A stretch of 64,000 bases of DNA, taken from contig CM049315.1 of NCBI GenBank assembly GCA_026874595.1, positions 79,564,065 through 79,628,064 of the forward strand, read 5' to 3'. The DNA is from Sipunculus nudus. Taxonomy: Eukaryota; Annelida; Sipuncula; Golfingiida; Sipunculidae. This document shows, piece by piece, positions 1-13,071 of the stretch. Positions within the stretch are counted from its first letter, which is position 1; each line of letters begins with the position of its first letter. The notes beneath the pieces are model-generated. The model had not been told where the DNA came from. It saw only the letters and a list, made by a program, of their open reading frames with translations, and ran no database searches. Both the position numbers and the translations under genes were made by a program.

Positions 1-610
1 TTGTACAACAGGCTGCAGTTTGCCTTGCTGGGCTGGGCCGGCAACCTGTGGAGGAATGTTTGAGGCCCTGCATCAGACCTCACGCTGTGTTCAGTGGATC
101 TCTATCTTCCTGCTGAATATAAAACAGTCTGAATTGATCAGATCAGTTAATTAATGGTCCATGAAAACACAGATTCACTCCAATTATGCATCAACAAAAT
201 TCCAATGAGAAAAGTTGTTCTAGAAAAAGTTTAAAATTTGCTTTCAGAACTGAAAGGCCTGGAATTGGAGAGAGAATTGAAGGCTAAACTGAATCAGAAG
301 AACTTCCTTACAAATATGTATATGCCTGGCCCCATAGTCAGCTGTTACACTTGGCCTTGTTTGGCTGGGATGGGCTGGCAACCTGTAGAGGAATGTTGAA
401 GGCCCTGCATCAGTCCTCACGCTGTGGTCAGTGGAACACTATCTTCCTGGGAATATAAAAAACAGTTTGAATTGATTAGATCAGTTGATTAATGGTAAAT
501 GAAAACACAGGTTCACTCCAATTATGCATTAACAAAATTCCAATCAGAAAAGTTGCTACAAGAAAATAAGTTTAAAATTAGCAAAATTTGGTTTCAGAAA
601 TGGAAGGCCT

Positions 611-1025
611 AGATTTTGGGTCTAAAAATCACCCTTTTTAACAAATACCAGCTTGTGTGGAATAAGGATTGCAACTCATCCTTTCATGGAGGTCACCATA
701 ATGGAGCCCAGGTGTAGGTTGGCCAGATGTGTCATGGGTATGTACCTGCTGAACTCCCCCGGTTTTTTACAACAGGCTGCAGTTGGCCTTGCTGGGCTCG
801 GCTGGCAACCTGTGGAGGAATGTTTGAGGCCCTCCATCAGTCCTCACGCTGTGGTCAGTGGATCTCTATCTTCCTGTTGAATATAAAACAGTTTGAATTG
901 ATCAGATCAGTTAATTAATGGTCCATGAAAACACAAGATTCCCTCCAATTATGCATCAGCAAAATTCCAATGAGAAAAGTTGTTCTAGAAAAAGTATAAA
1001 ATTTGCTTTCAGAACTGGAAGGCCT
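611..1025. repeat. Array 1 exemplar monomer A-X (415 bp)
   Basis: An A head (agattttgggtct, then cagcttgtgtggaataagg and the ggaggtcaccataatgg stretch) is followed by the shared core and the X tail (ttctagaaaaagtataaaa, then ggaaggcct). The A head is present in all 58 A units. An X tail is always followed by a B or C monomer, never directly by another A, so the tail fixes the order of units. Confidence 0.85.
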
Positions 1026-1385
1026 GGAATTGGAGAGAGAATTGAAGGCTAATGGAGCCCAGGTGTAGGTTGGCCAGATGTGTCAAGGGTAAGTACCTGC
1101 TGAACTCCCCTGCTTTTGTACAACAGGCTGCAGTTGGCCTTGCTGGGCTGGGCTGGCAACCTGTGGAGGAATGTTGGAGGCCCTGCATCAGTCCTCACGC
1201 TGTGTTCAGTGGATCTCTATCTTCCTGCTGAATATAAAACAGTCTGAATTGATCAGATCAGTTAATTAATGGTCCATGAAAACACAGATTCACTCCAATT
1301 ATGCATCAACAAAATTCTAATGAGAAAAGTTGCTTCAAAATTTAGTTTAAAATTAGCAAAATTTGGTTTCAGAAATGGAAGGCCT
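1026..1385. repeat. Array 1 exemplar monomer B-Y (360 bp), C-head/A-core hybrid
   Basis: The unit opens like a C monomer (ggaattggagagagaattg, then aaggctaa) but switches at TAA into the A core at tggagcccagg, skipping the remaining C head and the A head. It carries the diagnostic caagggtaagtacc instead of catgggtatgtacc and ends with a Y tail. The same junction recurs through the array, for example near 4204, 7626, 14365, 17528, 23944, 31680 and 38298, so B probably arose once and was then amplified. Confidence 0.8.
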
Positions 1386-1809
1386 AGATGTTGGGTCTAA
1401 AATTCACCCTTTTTCACAAATACCAGCTTGTGTGGAATAAGGATTGCAATTCATCCTGTCATGGAGGTCACCATAATGGAGCCCAGGTGTAGGTTGGCCA
1501 GATGTGTCAAGGGTAAGTACCTGCTGAACTCCCCTGCTTTTGTACAACAGGCTGCAGTTGGCCTTGCTGGGCTGGGCTGGCAACCTGTGGAGGAATGTTG
1601 GAGGCCCTGCATCAGTCCTCACGCTGTGTTCAGTGGATCTCTATCTTCCTGCTGAATATAAAACAGTCTGAATTGATCAGATCAGTTAATTAATGGTCCA
1701 TGAAAACACAGATTCACTCCAATTATGCATCAACAAAATTCCAATGAGAAAAGTTGCTTCCAAATTTAGTTTAAAATTAGCAAAATTTGGTTTCAGAAAT
1801 GGAAGGCCT
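1386..1809. repeat. Array 1 exemplar monomer A-Y (424 bp)
   Basis: An A head and core are followed by a Y tail (cttccaaatttagtttaaaa, or a cttcaaaa variant, then caaaatttggtttcag). A-Y units are followed by another A unit, giving the isolated 424-bp steps in the array. This copy carries the caagggtaagtacc core that is otherwise typical of B, which shows core exchange between monomer classes. Confidence 0.85.
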
Positions 1810-2223
1810 AGATGTTGGGTCTAAAATTCACCCTTTTTCACAAATACCAGCTTGTGTGGAATAAGGATTGCAATTCATCCTGTCATGGAGGTCACCATAA
1901 TTGAGCCCAGGTGTAGGTTGGCCAGATGTGTCATGGGTATGTACCTGCTGAACTCGGCCGGTTTTGTACAACAGGCTGCAGTTTGCCTTGCTGGGCTGGG
2001 CCGGCAACCTGTGGAGGAATGTTTGAGGCCCTGCATCAGTCCTCACGCTGTGTTCAGTGGATCTCTATCTTCCTGCTGAATATAAAACAGTCTGAATTGA
2101 TCAGATCAGTTAATTAATGGTCCATGAAAACACAGATTCACTCCAATTATGCATCAACAAAATTCCAATGAGAAAAGTTGTTCTAGAAAAAGTTTAAAAT
2201 TTGCTTTCAGAACTGAAAGGCCT

Positions 2224-2573
2224 GGAATTGGAGAGAGAATTGAAGGCTAAACTGAATCAGAAGAACTTCCTTACAAATATGTATATGCCTGGCCCCATAG
2301 TCAGCTGTTACACTTGGCCTTGTTTGGCTGGGATGGGCTGGCAACCTGTAGAGGAATGTTGAAGGCCCTGCATCAGTCCTCACGCTGTGGTCAGTGGAAC
2401 ACTATCTTCCTGGGAATATAAAAAACAGTTTGAATTGATTAGATCAGTTGATTAATGGTAAATGAAAACACAGGTTCACTCCAATTATGCATTAACAAAA
2501 TTCCAATCAGAAAAGTTGCTACAAGAAAATAAGTTTAAAATTAGCAAAATTTGGTTTCAGAAATGGAAGGCCT
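2224..2573. repeat. Array 1 exemplar monomer C-Y (350 bp)
   Basis: The unit begins ggaattggagagagaattg, runs through aaactgaatcagaagaactt and atgtatatgcctggcccc, then joins the core at acttggccttg. Compared with A, its core has one extra GGGCT-like step, gaatgttgaaggccc instead of gaatgttt(g)gaggccc, gtggaacac instead of gtggatctc, and gattagatcagttgattaatg instead of gatcagatcagttaattaatg. It ends with the Y-tail variant ctacaagaaaataag. It is a diverged sister of A rather than a separate repeat. Confidence 0.85.
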
Positions 2574-5500
2574 AGATTTTGGGTCTAAAAATCACCCTTT
2601 TTAACAAATACCAGCTTGTGTGGAATAAGGATTGCAACTCATCCTTTCATGGAGGTCACCATAATGGAGCCCAGGTGTAGGTTGGCCAGATGTGTCATGG
2701 GTATGTACCTGCTGAACTCCCCCGGTTTTTTACAACAGGCTGCAGTTGGCCTTGCTGGGCTGGGCTGGCAACCTGTGGAGGAATGTTTGAGGCCCTCCAT
2801 CAGTCCTCACGCTGTGGTCAGTGGATCTCTATCTTCCTGCTGAATATAAAACAGTCTGAATTGATCAGATCAGTTAATTAATGGTCCATGAAAACACAGA
2901 TTCACTCCAATTATGCATCAACAAAATTCTAATGAGAAAAGTTGCTTCAAAATGTAGTTTAAAATTAGCAAAATTTGGTTTCAGAAATGGAAGGCCTAGA
3001 TGTTGGGTCTAAAATTCACCCTTTTTCACAAATACCAGCTTGTGTGGAATAAGGATTGCAATTCATCCTGTCATGGAGGTCACCATAATGGAGCCCAGGT
3101 GTAGGTTGGCCAGATGTGTCAAGGGTAAGTACCTGCTGAACTCCCCTGCTTTTGTACAACAGGCTGCAGTTGGCCTTGCTGGGCTGGGCTGGCAACCTGT
3201 GGAGGAATGTTTGAGGCCCTGCATCAGTCCTCACGCTGTGGTCAGTGGATCTCTATCTTCCCGTTGAATATAAAACAGTTTGAATTGATCAGATCAGTTA
3301 ATTAATGGTCCATGAAAACACAAGATTCCCTCCAATTATGCATCAGCAAAATTCCAATGAGAAAAGTTGTTCTAGAAAAAGTTTAAAATTTGCTTTCAGA
3401 ACTGGAAGGCCTGGAATTGGAGAGAGAATTGAAGGCTAAACTGAATCAGAAGAACTTCCGTACAAATATGTATATGCCTGGCCCCATAGTCAGCTGTTAC
3501 ACTTGGCCTTGTTAGGCTGGGCTGGGCTGGCAACCTGTGGAGGAATGTTGAAGGCCCTGCATCAGTCCTCACGCTGTGGTCAGTGGAACACTATCTTCCT
3601 GTTGAAAATAAAAAACAGTTTGAATTGATTAGATCAGTTGATTAATGGTAAATGAAAACACAGGTTCACTCCAATTATGCATTAACAAAATTCCAATCAG
3701 AAAAGTTGCTACAAGAAAATAAGTTTAAAATTAGCAAAATTTGGTTTCAGAAATGGAAGGCCTAGATGTTGGGTCTAAAAATCACCCTTTTTAACAAATA
3801 CCAGCTTGTGTGGAATAAGGATTGCAACTCATCCTGTTATAGAGGTCACCATAATGGAGCCCAGGTATTGGTTGGCCAGATGTGTCATGGGTATGTACCT
3901 GCTGAACTCCCCCGGTTTTGTACATCATGCTGCAGTTGGCCTTGCTGGGCTGGGCTGGCAACCTGTGGAGGAATGTTGGAGGCCCTGCATCAGTCCTCAC
4001 GCTGTGGTCAGTCGATCTCTATCTTCCTGTTGAATATAAAACAGTTTGAATTGATCAGATCAGTTAATTAATGGTCCATGAAAACACAAGATTCCCTCCA
4101 ATTATGCATCAGCAAAATTCCAATGAGAAAAGTTGTTCTAGAAAAAGTATAAAATTTGCTTTCAGAACTGGAAGGCCTGGAATTGGAGAGAGAATTGAAG
4201 GCTAATGGAGCCCAGGTGTAGGTTGGCCAGATGTGTCAAGGGTAAGTACCTGCTGAACTCCCCTGCTTTTGTACAACAGGCTGCAGTTGGCCTTGCTTGG
4301 CTGGGCTGGCAACCTGTGGAGGAATGTTGGAGGCCCTGCATCAGTCCTCACGCTGTGTTCAGTGGATCTCTATCTTCCTGCTGAATATAAAACAGTCTGA
4401 ATTGATCAGATCAGTTAATTAATGGTCCATGAAAACACAGATTCACTCCAATTATGCATCAACAAAATTCCAATGAGAAAAGTTGCTTCCAAATTTAGTT
4501 TAAAATTAGCAAAATTTGGTTTCAGAAATGGAAGGCCTAGATGTTGGGTCTAAAATTCACCCTTTTTCACAAATACCAGCTTGTGTGGAATAAGGATTGC
4601 AATTCATCCTGTCATGGAGGTCACCATAATTGAGCCCAGGTGTAGGTTGGCCAGATGTGTCATGGGTATGTACCTGCTGAACTCGGCCGGTTTTGTACAA
4701 CAGGCTGCAGTTTGCCTTGCTGGGCAGGGCCGGCAACCTGTGGAGGAATGTTTGAGGCCCTGCATCAGTCCTCACGCTGTGTTCAGTGGATCTCTATCTT
4801 CCTGCTGAATATAAAACAGTCTGAATTGATCAGATCAGTTAATTAATGGTCCATGAAAACACAGATTCACTACAATTATGCATCAACAAAATTCCAATGA
4901 GAAAAGTTGTTCTAGAAAAAGTTTAAAATTTGCTTTCAGAACTGAAAGGCCTGGAATTGGAGAGAGAATTGAAGGCTAAACTGAATCAGAAGAACTTCCT
5001 TACAAATATGTATATGCCTGGCCCCATAGTCAGCTGTTACACTTGGCCTTGTTTGGCTGGGATGGGCTGGCAACCTGTAGAGGAATGTTGAAGGCCCTGC
5101 ATCAGTCCTCACGCTGTGGTCAGTGGAACACTATCTTCCTGGGAATATAAAAAACAGTTTGAATTGATTAGATCAGTTGATTAATGGTAAATGAAAACAC
5201 AGGTTCACTCCAATTATGCATTAACAAAATTCCAATCAGAAAAGTTGCTACAAGAAAATAAGTTTAAAATTAGCAAAATTTGGTTTCAGAAATGGAAGGC
5301 CTAGATTTTGGGTCTAAAAATCACCCTTTTTAACAAATACCAGCTTGTGTGGAATAAGGATTGCAACTCATCCTTTCATGGAGGTCACCATAATGGAGCC
5401 CAGGTGTAGGTTGGCCAGATGTGTCATGGGTATGTACCTGCTGAACTCCCCCGGTTTTTTACAACAGGCTGCAGTTGGCCTTGCTGGGCTGGGCTGGCAA

Positions 5501-5743
5501 CCTGTGGAGGAATGTTTGAGGCCCTCCATCAGTCCTCACGCTGTGGTCAGTGGATCTCTATCTTCCTGTTGAATATAAAACAGTTTGAATTGATCAGATC
5601 AGTTAATTAATGGTCCATGAAAACACAAGATTCCCTCCAATTATGCATCAGCAAAATTCCAATGAGAAAAGTTGTTCTAGAAAAAGTATAAAATTTGCTT
5701 TCAGAACTGGAAGGCCTGGAATTGGAGAGAGAATTGAAGGCTA

Positions 5744-8700
5744 AACTGAATCAGAAGAACTTCCTTACAAATATGTATATGCCTGGCCCCATAGTCAGCT
5801 GTTACACTTGGCCTTGTTAGGCTGGGCTGGGCTGGCAACCTGTGGAGGAATGTTGAAGGCCCTGCATCAGTCCTCACGCTGTGGTCAGTGGAACACTATC
5901 TTCCTGTGGAAAATAAAAAACAGTTTGAATTGATTAGATCAGTTGATTAATGGTAAATGAAAACACAGGTTCACTCCAATTATGCATTAACAAAATTCCA
6001 ATCAGAAAAGTTGCTACAAGAAAATAAGTTTAAAATTAGCAAAATTTGGTTTCAGAAATGGAAGGCCTAGATTTTGGGTCTAAAAATCACCCTTTTTAAC
6101 AAATACCAGCTTGTGTGAATTAAGGATTGCAACTCATCCTTTCATGGAGGTCACGATAATGGAGCCCAGGTGTAGGTTGGCCAGATGTGTCATGGGTATG
6201 TACCTGCTGAACTCCCCCGGTTTTTTACAACAGGCTGCAGTTGGCCTTGCTGGGCTGGGCTGGCAACCTGTGGAGGAATGTTTGAGGCCCTGCATCAGTC
6301 CTCACGCTGTGGTCAGTGGATCTCTATCTTCCTGCTGAATATAAAACAGTCTGAATTGATCAGATCAGTTAATTAATGGTCCATGGAAACACAAGATTCC
6401 CTCCAATTATGCATCAGCAAAATTCCAATGAGAAAAGTTGTTCTAGAAAAAGTATAAAATTTGCTTTCAGAACTGGAAGGCCTGGAATTGGAGAGAGAAT
6501 TGAAGGCTAATGGAGCCCAGGTGTAGGTTGGCCAGATGTGTCAAGGGTAAGTACCTGCTGAACTCCCCTGCTTTTGTACAACAGGCTGCAGTTGGCCTTG
6601 CTGGGCTGGGCTGGCAACCTGTGGAGGAATGTTGGAGGCCCTGCATCAGTCCTCACGCTGTGTTCAGTGGATCTCTATCTTCCTGCTGAATATAAAACAG
6701 TCTGAATTGATCAGATCAGTTAATTAATGGTCCATGAAAACACAGATTCACTCCAATTATGCATCAACAAAATTCCAATGAGAAAAATTGTTCTAGAAAA
6801 AGTTTAAAATTTGCTTTCAGAACTGAAAGGCCTGGAATTGGAGAGAGAATTGAAGGCTAAACTGAATCAGAAGAACTTCCTTACAAATATGTATATGCAT
6901 GGCCCCATAGTCAGCTGTTACACTTGGCCTTGTTTGGCTGGGCTGGGCTGGCAACCTGTAGAGGAATGTTGAAGGCCCTGCATCAGTCCTCACGCTGTGG
7001 TCAGTGGAACTCTATCTTCCTGTGGAATATAAAAAACAGTTTGAATTGATTAGATCAGTTGATTAATGGTAAATGAAAACACAGGTTCACTCCAATTATG
7101 CATTAACAAAATTCCAATCAGAAAAGTTGCTACAAGAAAATAAGTTTAAAATTAGCAAAATTTGGTTTCAGAAATGGAAGGCCTAGATTTTGGGTCTAAA
7201 AATCACCCTTTTTAACAAATACCAGCTTGTGTGGAATAAGGATTGCAACTCATCCTTTCATGGAGGTCACCATAATGGAGCCCAGGTGTAGGTTGGCCAG
7301 ATGTGTCATGGGTATGTACCTGCTGAACTCCCCCGGTATTTTACAACAGGCTGCAGTTGGCCTTGCTAGGCTGGGCTGGCAACCTGTGGAGGAATGTTTG
7401 AGGCCCTGCATCAGTCCTCACGCTGTGGTCAGTGGATCTCTATCTTCCCGTTGAATATAAAACAGTTTGAATTGATCAGATCAGTTAATTAATGGTCCAT
7501 GAAAACACAAGATTCCCTCCAATTATGCATCAGCAAAATTCCAATGAGAAAAGTTGTTCTAGAAAAAGTATAAAATTTGCTTTCAGAACTGGAAGGCCTG
7601 GAATTGGAGAGAGAATTGAAGGCTAATGGAGCCCAGGTGTAGGTTGGCCAGATGTGTCAAGGGTAAGTACCTGCTGAACTCCCCTGCTTTTGTACAACAG
7701 GCTGCAGTTGGCCTTGCTGGGCTGGGCTGGCAACCTGTGGAGGAATGTTGGAGGCCCTGCATCAGTCCTCACGCTGTGTTCAGTGGATCTCTATCTTCCT
7801 GCTGAATATAAAACAGTCTGAATTGATCAGATCAGTTAATTAATGGTCCATGAAAACACAAGATTCCCTCCAATTATGCATCAGCAAAAATCCAATGAGA
7901 AAAGTTGTTCTAGAAAAAGTTTAAAATTTGCTTTCAGAAGTGGAAGGCCTGGAATTGGAGAGAGAATTGAAGGCTAAACTGAATCAGAAGAACTTCCTTA
8001 CAAATATGTATATGCCTGGCCCCATAGTCAGCTGTTACACTTGGCCTTGTTTGGCTGGGCTGGGCTGGCAACCTGTGGAGGAATGTTGAAGGCCCTGCAT
8101 CAGTCCTCACGCTGTGGTCAGTGGAACACTATCTTCCTGTTGAAAATAAAAAACAGTTTGAATTGATTAGATCAGTTGATTAATGGTAAATGAAAACACA
8201 GGTTCACTCCAATTATGCATTAACAAAATTCCAATCAGAAAAGTTGCTACAAGAAAATAAGTTTAAAATTAGCAAAATTTGGTTTCAGAAATGGAAGGCC
8301 TAGATTTTGGGTCTAAAAATCACCCTTTTTAACAAATACCAGCTTGTGTGAATTAAGGATTGCAACTCATCCTTTCATGGAGGTCACGATAATGGAGCCC
8401 AGGTGTAGGTTGGCCAGATGTGTCATGGGTATGTACCTGCTGAACTCCCCCGGTTTTTTACAACAGGCTGCAGTTGGCCTTGCTGGGCTGGGCTGGCAAC
8501 CTGTGGAGGAATGTTTGAGGCCCTGCATCAGTCCTCACGCTGTGGTCAGTGGATCTCTATCTTCCCGTTGAATATAAAACAGTTTGAATTGATCAGATCA
8601 GTTAATTAATGGTCCATGAAAACACAAGATTCCCTCCAATTATGCATCAACAAAATTCTAATGAGAAAAGTTGCTTCAAAATTTAGTTTAAAATTAGCAA

Positions 8701-11700
8701 AATTTGGTTTCAGAAATGGAAGGCCTAGATGTTGGGTCTAAAATTCACCCTTTTTCACAAATACCAGCTTGTGTGGAATAAGGATTGCAATTCATCCTGT
8801 CATGGAGGTCACCATAATTGAGCCCAGGTGTAGGTTGGCCAGATGTGTCATGGGTATGTACCTGCTGAACTCGGCCGGTTTTGTACAACAGGCTGCAGTT
8901 GGCCTTGCTGGGCTGGGCTGGCAACCTGTGGAGGAATGTTTGAGGCCCTGCATCAGTCCTCACGCTGTGTTCAGTGGATCTCTATCTTCCTGCTGAATAT
9001 AAAACAGTTTGAATTGATCAGATCAGTTAATTAATGGTCCATGAAAACACAGATTCACTCCAATTATGCATCAACAAAATTCCAATGAGAAAAGTTGCTT
9101 CCAAATTTAGTTTAAAATTAGCAAAATTTGGTTTCAGAAATGGAAGGCCTAGATTTTGGGTCTAAAAATCACCCTTTTTCACAAATACCAGCTTGTGTGG
9201 AATAAGGATTGCAACTCATCCTTTCATGGAGGTCACGATAATGGAGCCCAGGTGTAGGTTGGCCAGATGTGTCATGGGTATGTACCTGCTGAACTCCCCC
9301 GGTTTTTTACAACAGGCTGCAGTTGGCCTTGCTAGGCTGGGCTGGCAACCTGTGGAGGAATGTTTGAGGCCCTGCATCAGTCCTCACGCTGTGGTCAGTG
9401 GATCTCTATCTTCCCGTTGAATATAAAACAGTTTGAATTGATCAGATCAGTTAATTAATGGTCCATGAAAACACAAGATTCCCTCCAATTATGCATCAGC
9501 AAAAATCCAATGAGAAAAGTTGTTCTAGAAAAAGTTTAAAATTTGCTTTCAGAAGTGGAAGGCCTGGAATTGGAGAGAGAATTGAAGGCTAAACTGAATC
9601 AGAAGAACTTCCTTACAAATATGTATATGCCTGGCCCCATAGTCAGCTGTTACACTTGGCCTTGTTAGGCTGGGCTGGGCTGGCAACCTGTGGAGGAATG
9701 TTGAAGGCCCTGCATCAGTCCTCACGCTGTGGTCAGTGGAACACTATCTTCCTGTTGAAAATAAAAAACAGTTTGAATTGATTAGATCAGTTGATTAATG
9801 GTAAATGAAAACACAGGTTCACTCCAATTATGCATTAACAAAATTCCAATCAGAAAAGTTGCTACAAGAAAATAAGTTTAAAATTAGCAAAATTTGGTTT
9901 CAGAAATGGAAGGCCTAGATTTTGGGTCTAAAAATCACCCTTTTTAACAAATACCAGCTTGTGTGAATTAAGGATTGCAACTCATCCTTTCATGGAGGTC
10001 ACGATAATGGAGCCCAGGTGTAGGTTGGCCAGATGTGTCATGGGTATGTACCTGCTGAACTCCCCCGGTTTTTTACAACAGGCTGCAGTTGGCCTTGCTG
10101 GGCTGGGCTGGCAACCTGTGGAGGAATGTTTGAGGCCCTGCATCAGTCCTCACGCTGTGGTCAGTGGATCTCTATCTTCCCGTTGAATATAAAACAGTTT
10201 GAATTGATCAGATCAGTTAATTAATGGTCCATGAAAACACAAGATTCCCTCCAATTATGCATCAACAAAATTCTAATGAGAAAAGTTGCTTCAAAATTTA
10301 GTTTAAAATTAGCAAAATTTGGTTTCAGAAATGGAAGGCCTAGATGTTGGGTCTAAAATTCACCCTTTTTCACAAATACCAGCTTGTGTGGAATAAGGAT
10401 TGCAATTCATCCTGTCATGGAGGTCACCATAATGGAGCCCAGGTGTAGGTTGGCCAGATGTGTCAAGGGTAAGTACCTGCTGAACTCCCCTGCTTTTGTA
10501 CAACAGGCTGCAGTTGGCCTTGCTGGGCTGGGCTGGCAACCTGTGGAGGAATGTTGGAGGCCCTGCATCAGTCCTCACGCTGTGTTCAGTGGATCTCTAT
10601 CTTCCTGCTGAATATAAAACAGTCTGAATTGATCAGATCAGTTAATTAATGGTCCATGAAAACACAGATTCACTCCAATTATGCATCAACAAAATTCTAA
10701 TGAGAAAAGTTGCTTCAAAATTTAGTTTAAAATTAGCAAAATTTGGTTTCAGAAATGGAAGGCCTAGATGTTGGGTCTAAAATTCACCCTTTTTCACAAA
10801 TACCAGCTTGTGTGGAATAAGGATTGCAATTCATCCTGTCATGGAGGTCACCATAATGGAGCCCAGGTGTAGGTTGGCCAGATGTGTCAAGGGTAAGTAC
10901 CTGCTGAACTCCCCTGCTTTTGTACAACAGGCTGCAGTTGGCCTTGCTCGGCTGGGCTGGCAACCTGTGGAGGAATGTTGGAGGCCCTGCATCAGTCCTC
11001 ACGCTGTGTTCAGTGGATCTCTATCTTCCTGCTGAATATAAAACAGTCTGAATTGATCAGATCAGTTAATTAATGGTCCATGAAAACACAGATTCACTCC
11101 AATTATGCATCAACAAAATTCCAATGAGAAAAGTTGTTCTAGAAAAAGTTTAAAATTTGCTTTCAGAACTGAAAGGCCTGGAATTGGAGAGAGAATTGAA
11201 GGCTAAACTGAATCAGAAGAACTTCCTTACAAATATGTATATGCCTGGCCCCATAGTCAGCTGTTACACTTGGCCTTGTTTGGCTGGGCTGGGCTGGCAA
11301 CCTGTAGAGGAATGTTGAAGGCCCTGCATCAGTCCTCACGCTGTGGTCAGTGGAACACTATCTTCCTGTGGAATATAAAAAACAGTTTGAATTGATTAGA
11401 TCAGTTGATTAATGGTAAATGAAAACACAGGTTCACTCCAATTATGCATTAACAAAATTCCAATCAGAAAAGTTGCTACAAGAAAATAAGTTTAAAATTA
11501 GCAAAATTTGGTTTCAGAAATGGAAGGCCTAGATTTTGGGTCTAAAAATCACCCTTTTTAACAAATACCAGCTTGTGTGGAATAAGGATTGCAACTCATC
11601 CTTTCATGGAGGTCACCATAATGGAGCCCAGGTGTAGGTTGGCCAGATGTGTCATGGGTATGTACCTGCTGAACTCCCCCGGTATTTTACAACAGGCTGC

Positions 11701-13071
11701 AGTTGGCCTTGCTAGGCTGGGCTGGCAACCTGTGGAGGAATGTTTGAGGCCCTGCATCAGTCCTCACGCTGTGGTCAGTGGATCTCTATCTTCCCGTTGA
11801 ATATAAAACAGTTTGAATTGATCAGATCAGTTAATTAATGGTCCATGAAAACACAAGATTCCCTCCAATTATGCATCAGCAAAATTCCAATGAGAAAAGT
11901 TGTTCTAGAAAAAGTTTAAAATTTGCTTTCAGAACTGGAAGGCCTGGAATTGGAGAGAGAATTGAAGGCTAAACTGAATCAGAAGAACTTCCTTACAAAT
12001 ATGTATATGCCTGGCCCCATAGTCAGCTGTTACACTTGGCCTTGTTTGGCTGGGCTGGGCTGGCAACCTGTAGAGGAATGTTGAAGGCCCTGCATCAGTC
12101 CTCACGCTGTGGTCAGTGGAACACTATCTTCCTGTGGAAAATAAAAAACAGTTTGAATTGATTAGATCAGTTGATTAATGGTAAATGAAAACACAGGTTC
12201 ACTCCAATTATGCATTAACAAAATTCCAATCAGAAAAGTTGCTACAAGAAAATAAGTTTAAAATTAGCAAAATTTGGTTTCAGAAATGGAAGGCCTAGAT
12301 TTTGGGTCTAAAAATCACCCTTTTTAACAAATACCAGCTTGTGTGAATTAAGGATTGCAACTCATCCTTTCATGGAGGTCACGATAATGGAGCCCAGGTG
12401 TAGGTTGGCCAGATGTGTCATGGGTATGTACCTGCTGAACTCCCCCGGTTTTTTACAACAGGCTGCAGTTGGCCTTGCTGGGCTGGGCTGGCAACCTGTG
12501 GAGGAATGTTGGAGGCCCTGCATCAGTCCTCACGCTGTGGTCAGTGGATCTCTATCTTCCCGTTAAATATAAAACAGTTTGAATTGATCAGATCAGTTAA
12601 TTAATGGTCCATGAAAATACAAGATTCCCTCCAATTATGCATCAGCAAAATTCCAATGAGAAAAGTTGTTCTAGAAAAAGTATAAAATTTGCTTTCAGAA
12701 CTGGAAGGCCTGGAATTGGAGAGAGAATTAAAGGCTAAATGAGCCCAGGTGTAGGTTGGCCAGATGTGTCAAGGGTAAGTACCTGCTGAACTCCCCTGCT
12801 TTTGTACAACAGGCTGCAGTTGGCCTTGCTGGGCTGGGCTGGCAACCTGTGGAGGAATGTTGGAGGCCCTGCATCAGTCCTCACGCTGTGTTCAGTGGAT
12901 CTCTATCTTCCTGCTGAATATAAAACAGTCTGAATTGATCAGATCAGTTAATTAATGGTCCATGAAAACACAGATTCACCCCAATTATGCATCAACAAAA
13001 TTCTAATGAGAAAAGTTGCTTCCAAATTTAGTTTAAAATTAGCAAAATTTGGTTTCAGAAATGGAAGGCCT
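5744..13071. repeat. Array 1 mixed-order segment
   Basis: This holds the same A, B and C monomers but without one clean super-period. It contains two 1117-bp A-X/B-X/C-Y trimers starting near 7185 (A unit at 7227) and near 6069 (A unit at 6111). Two similarly built 1615-bp blocks run from 8302 and from 9917. Their A-Y units differ: the 8.7-kb unit has ctcggccgg while the 10.3-kb unit has ctcccctgc, so they share architecture but are not a simple recent copy. The A unit near 7227 matches the one near 11573 by a ggtattttac variant, an offset of 4346 bp. Confidence 0.7.

Larger units (their letters stand above)
1..5743. repeat. Array 1 segment with 1.96-, 2.73- and 4.69-kb offset duplications
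   Basis: The first 1051 bases recur almost unchanged at 4693-5743 (offset 4692), and bases 1 to about 865 also recur from 1964 (offset 1963). The stretch around 1.3-2.83 kb matches about 4.0-5.56 kb (offset 2729). Rare shared variants mark these copies: cagtttgccttg and ggccggcaacc at about 15-45, 1980-2007 and 4709-4735. The monomer order is A-X/B-Y/A-Y/A-X/C-Y, then A-Y/A-X/C-Y and so on. Confidence 0.8.
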
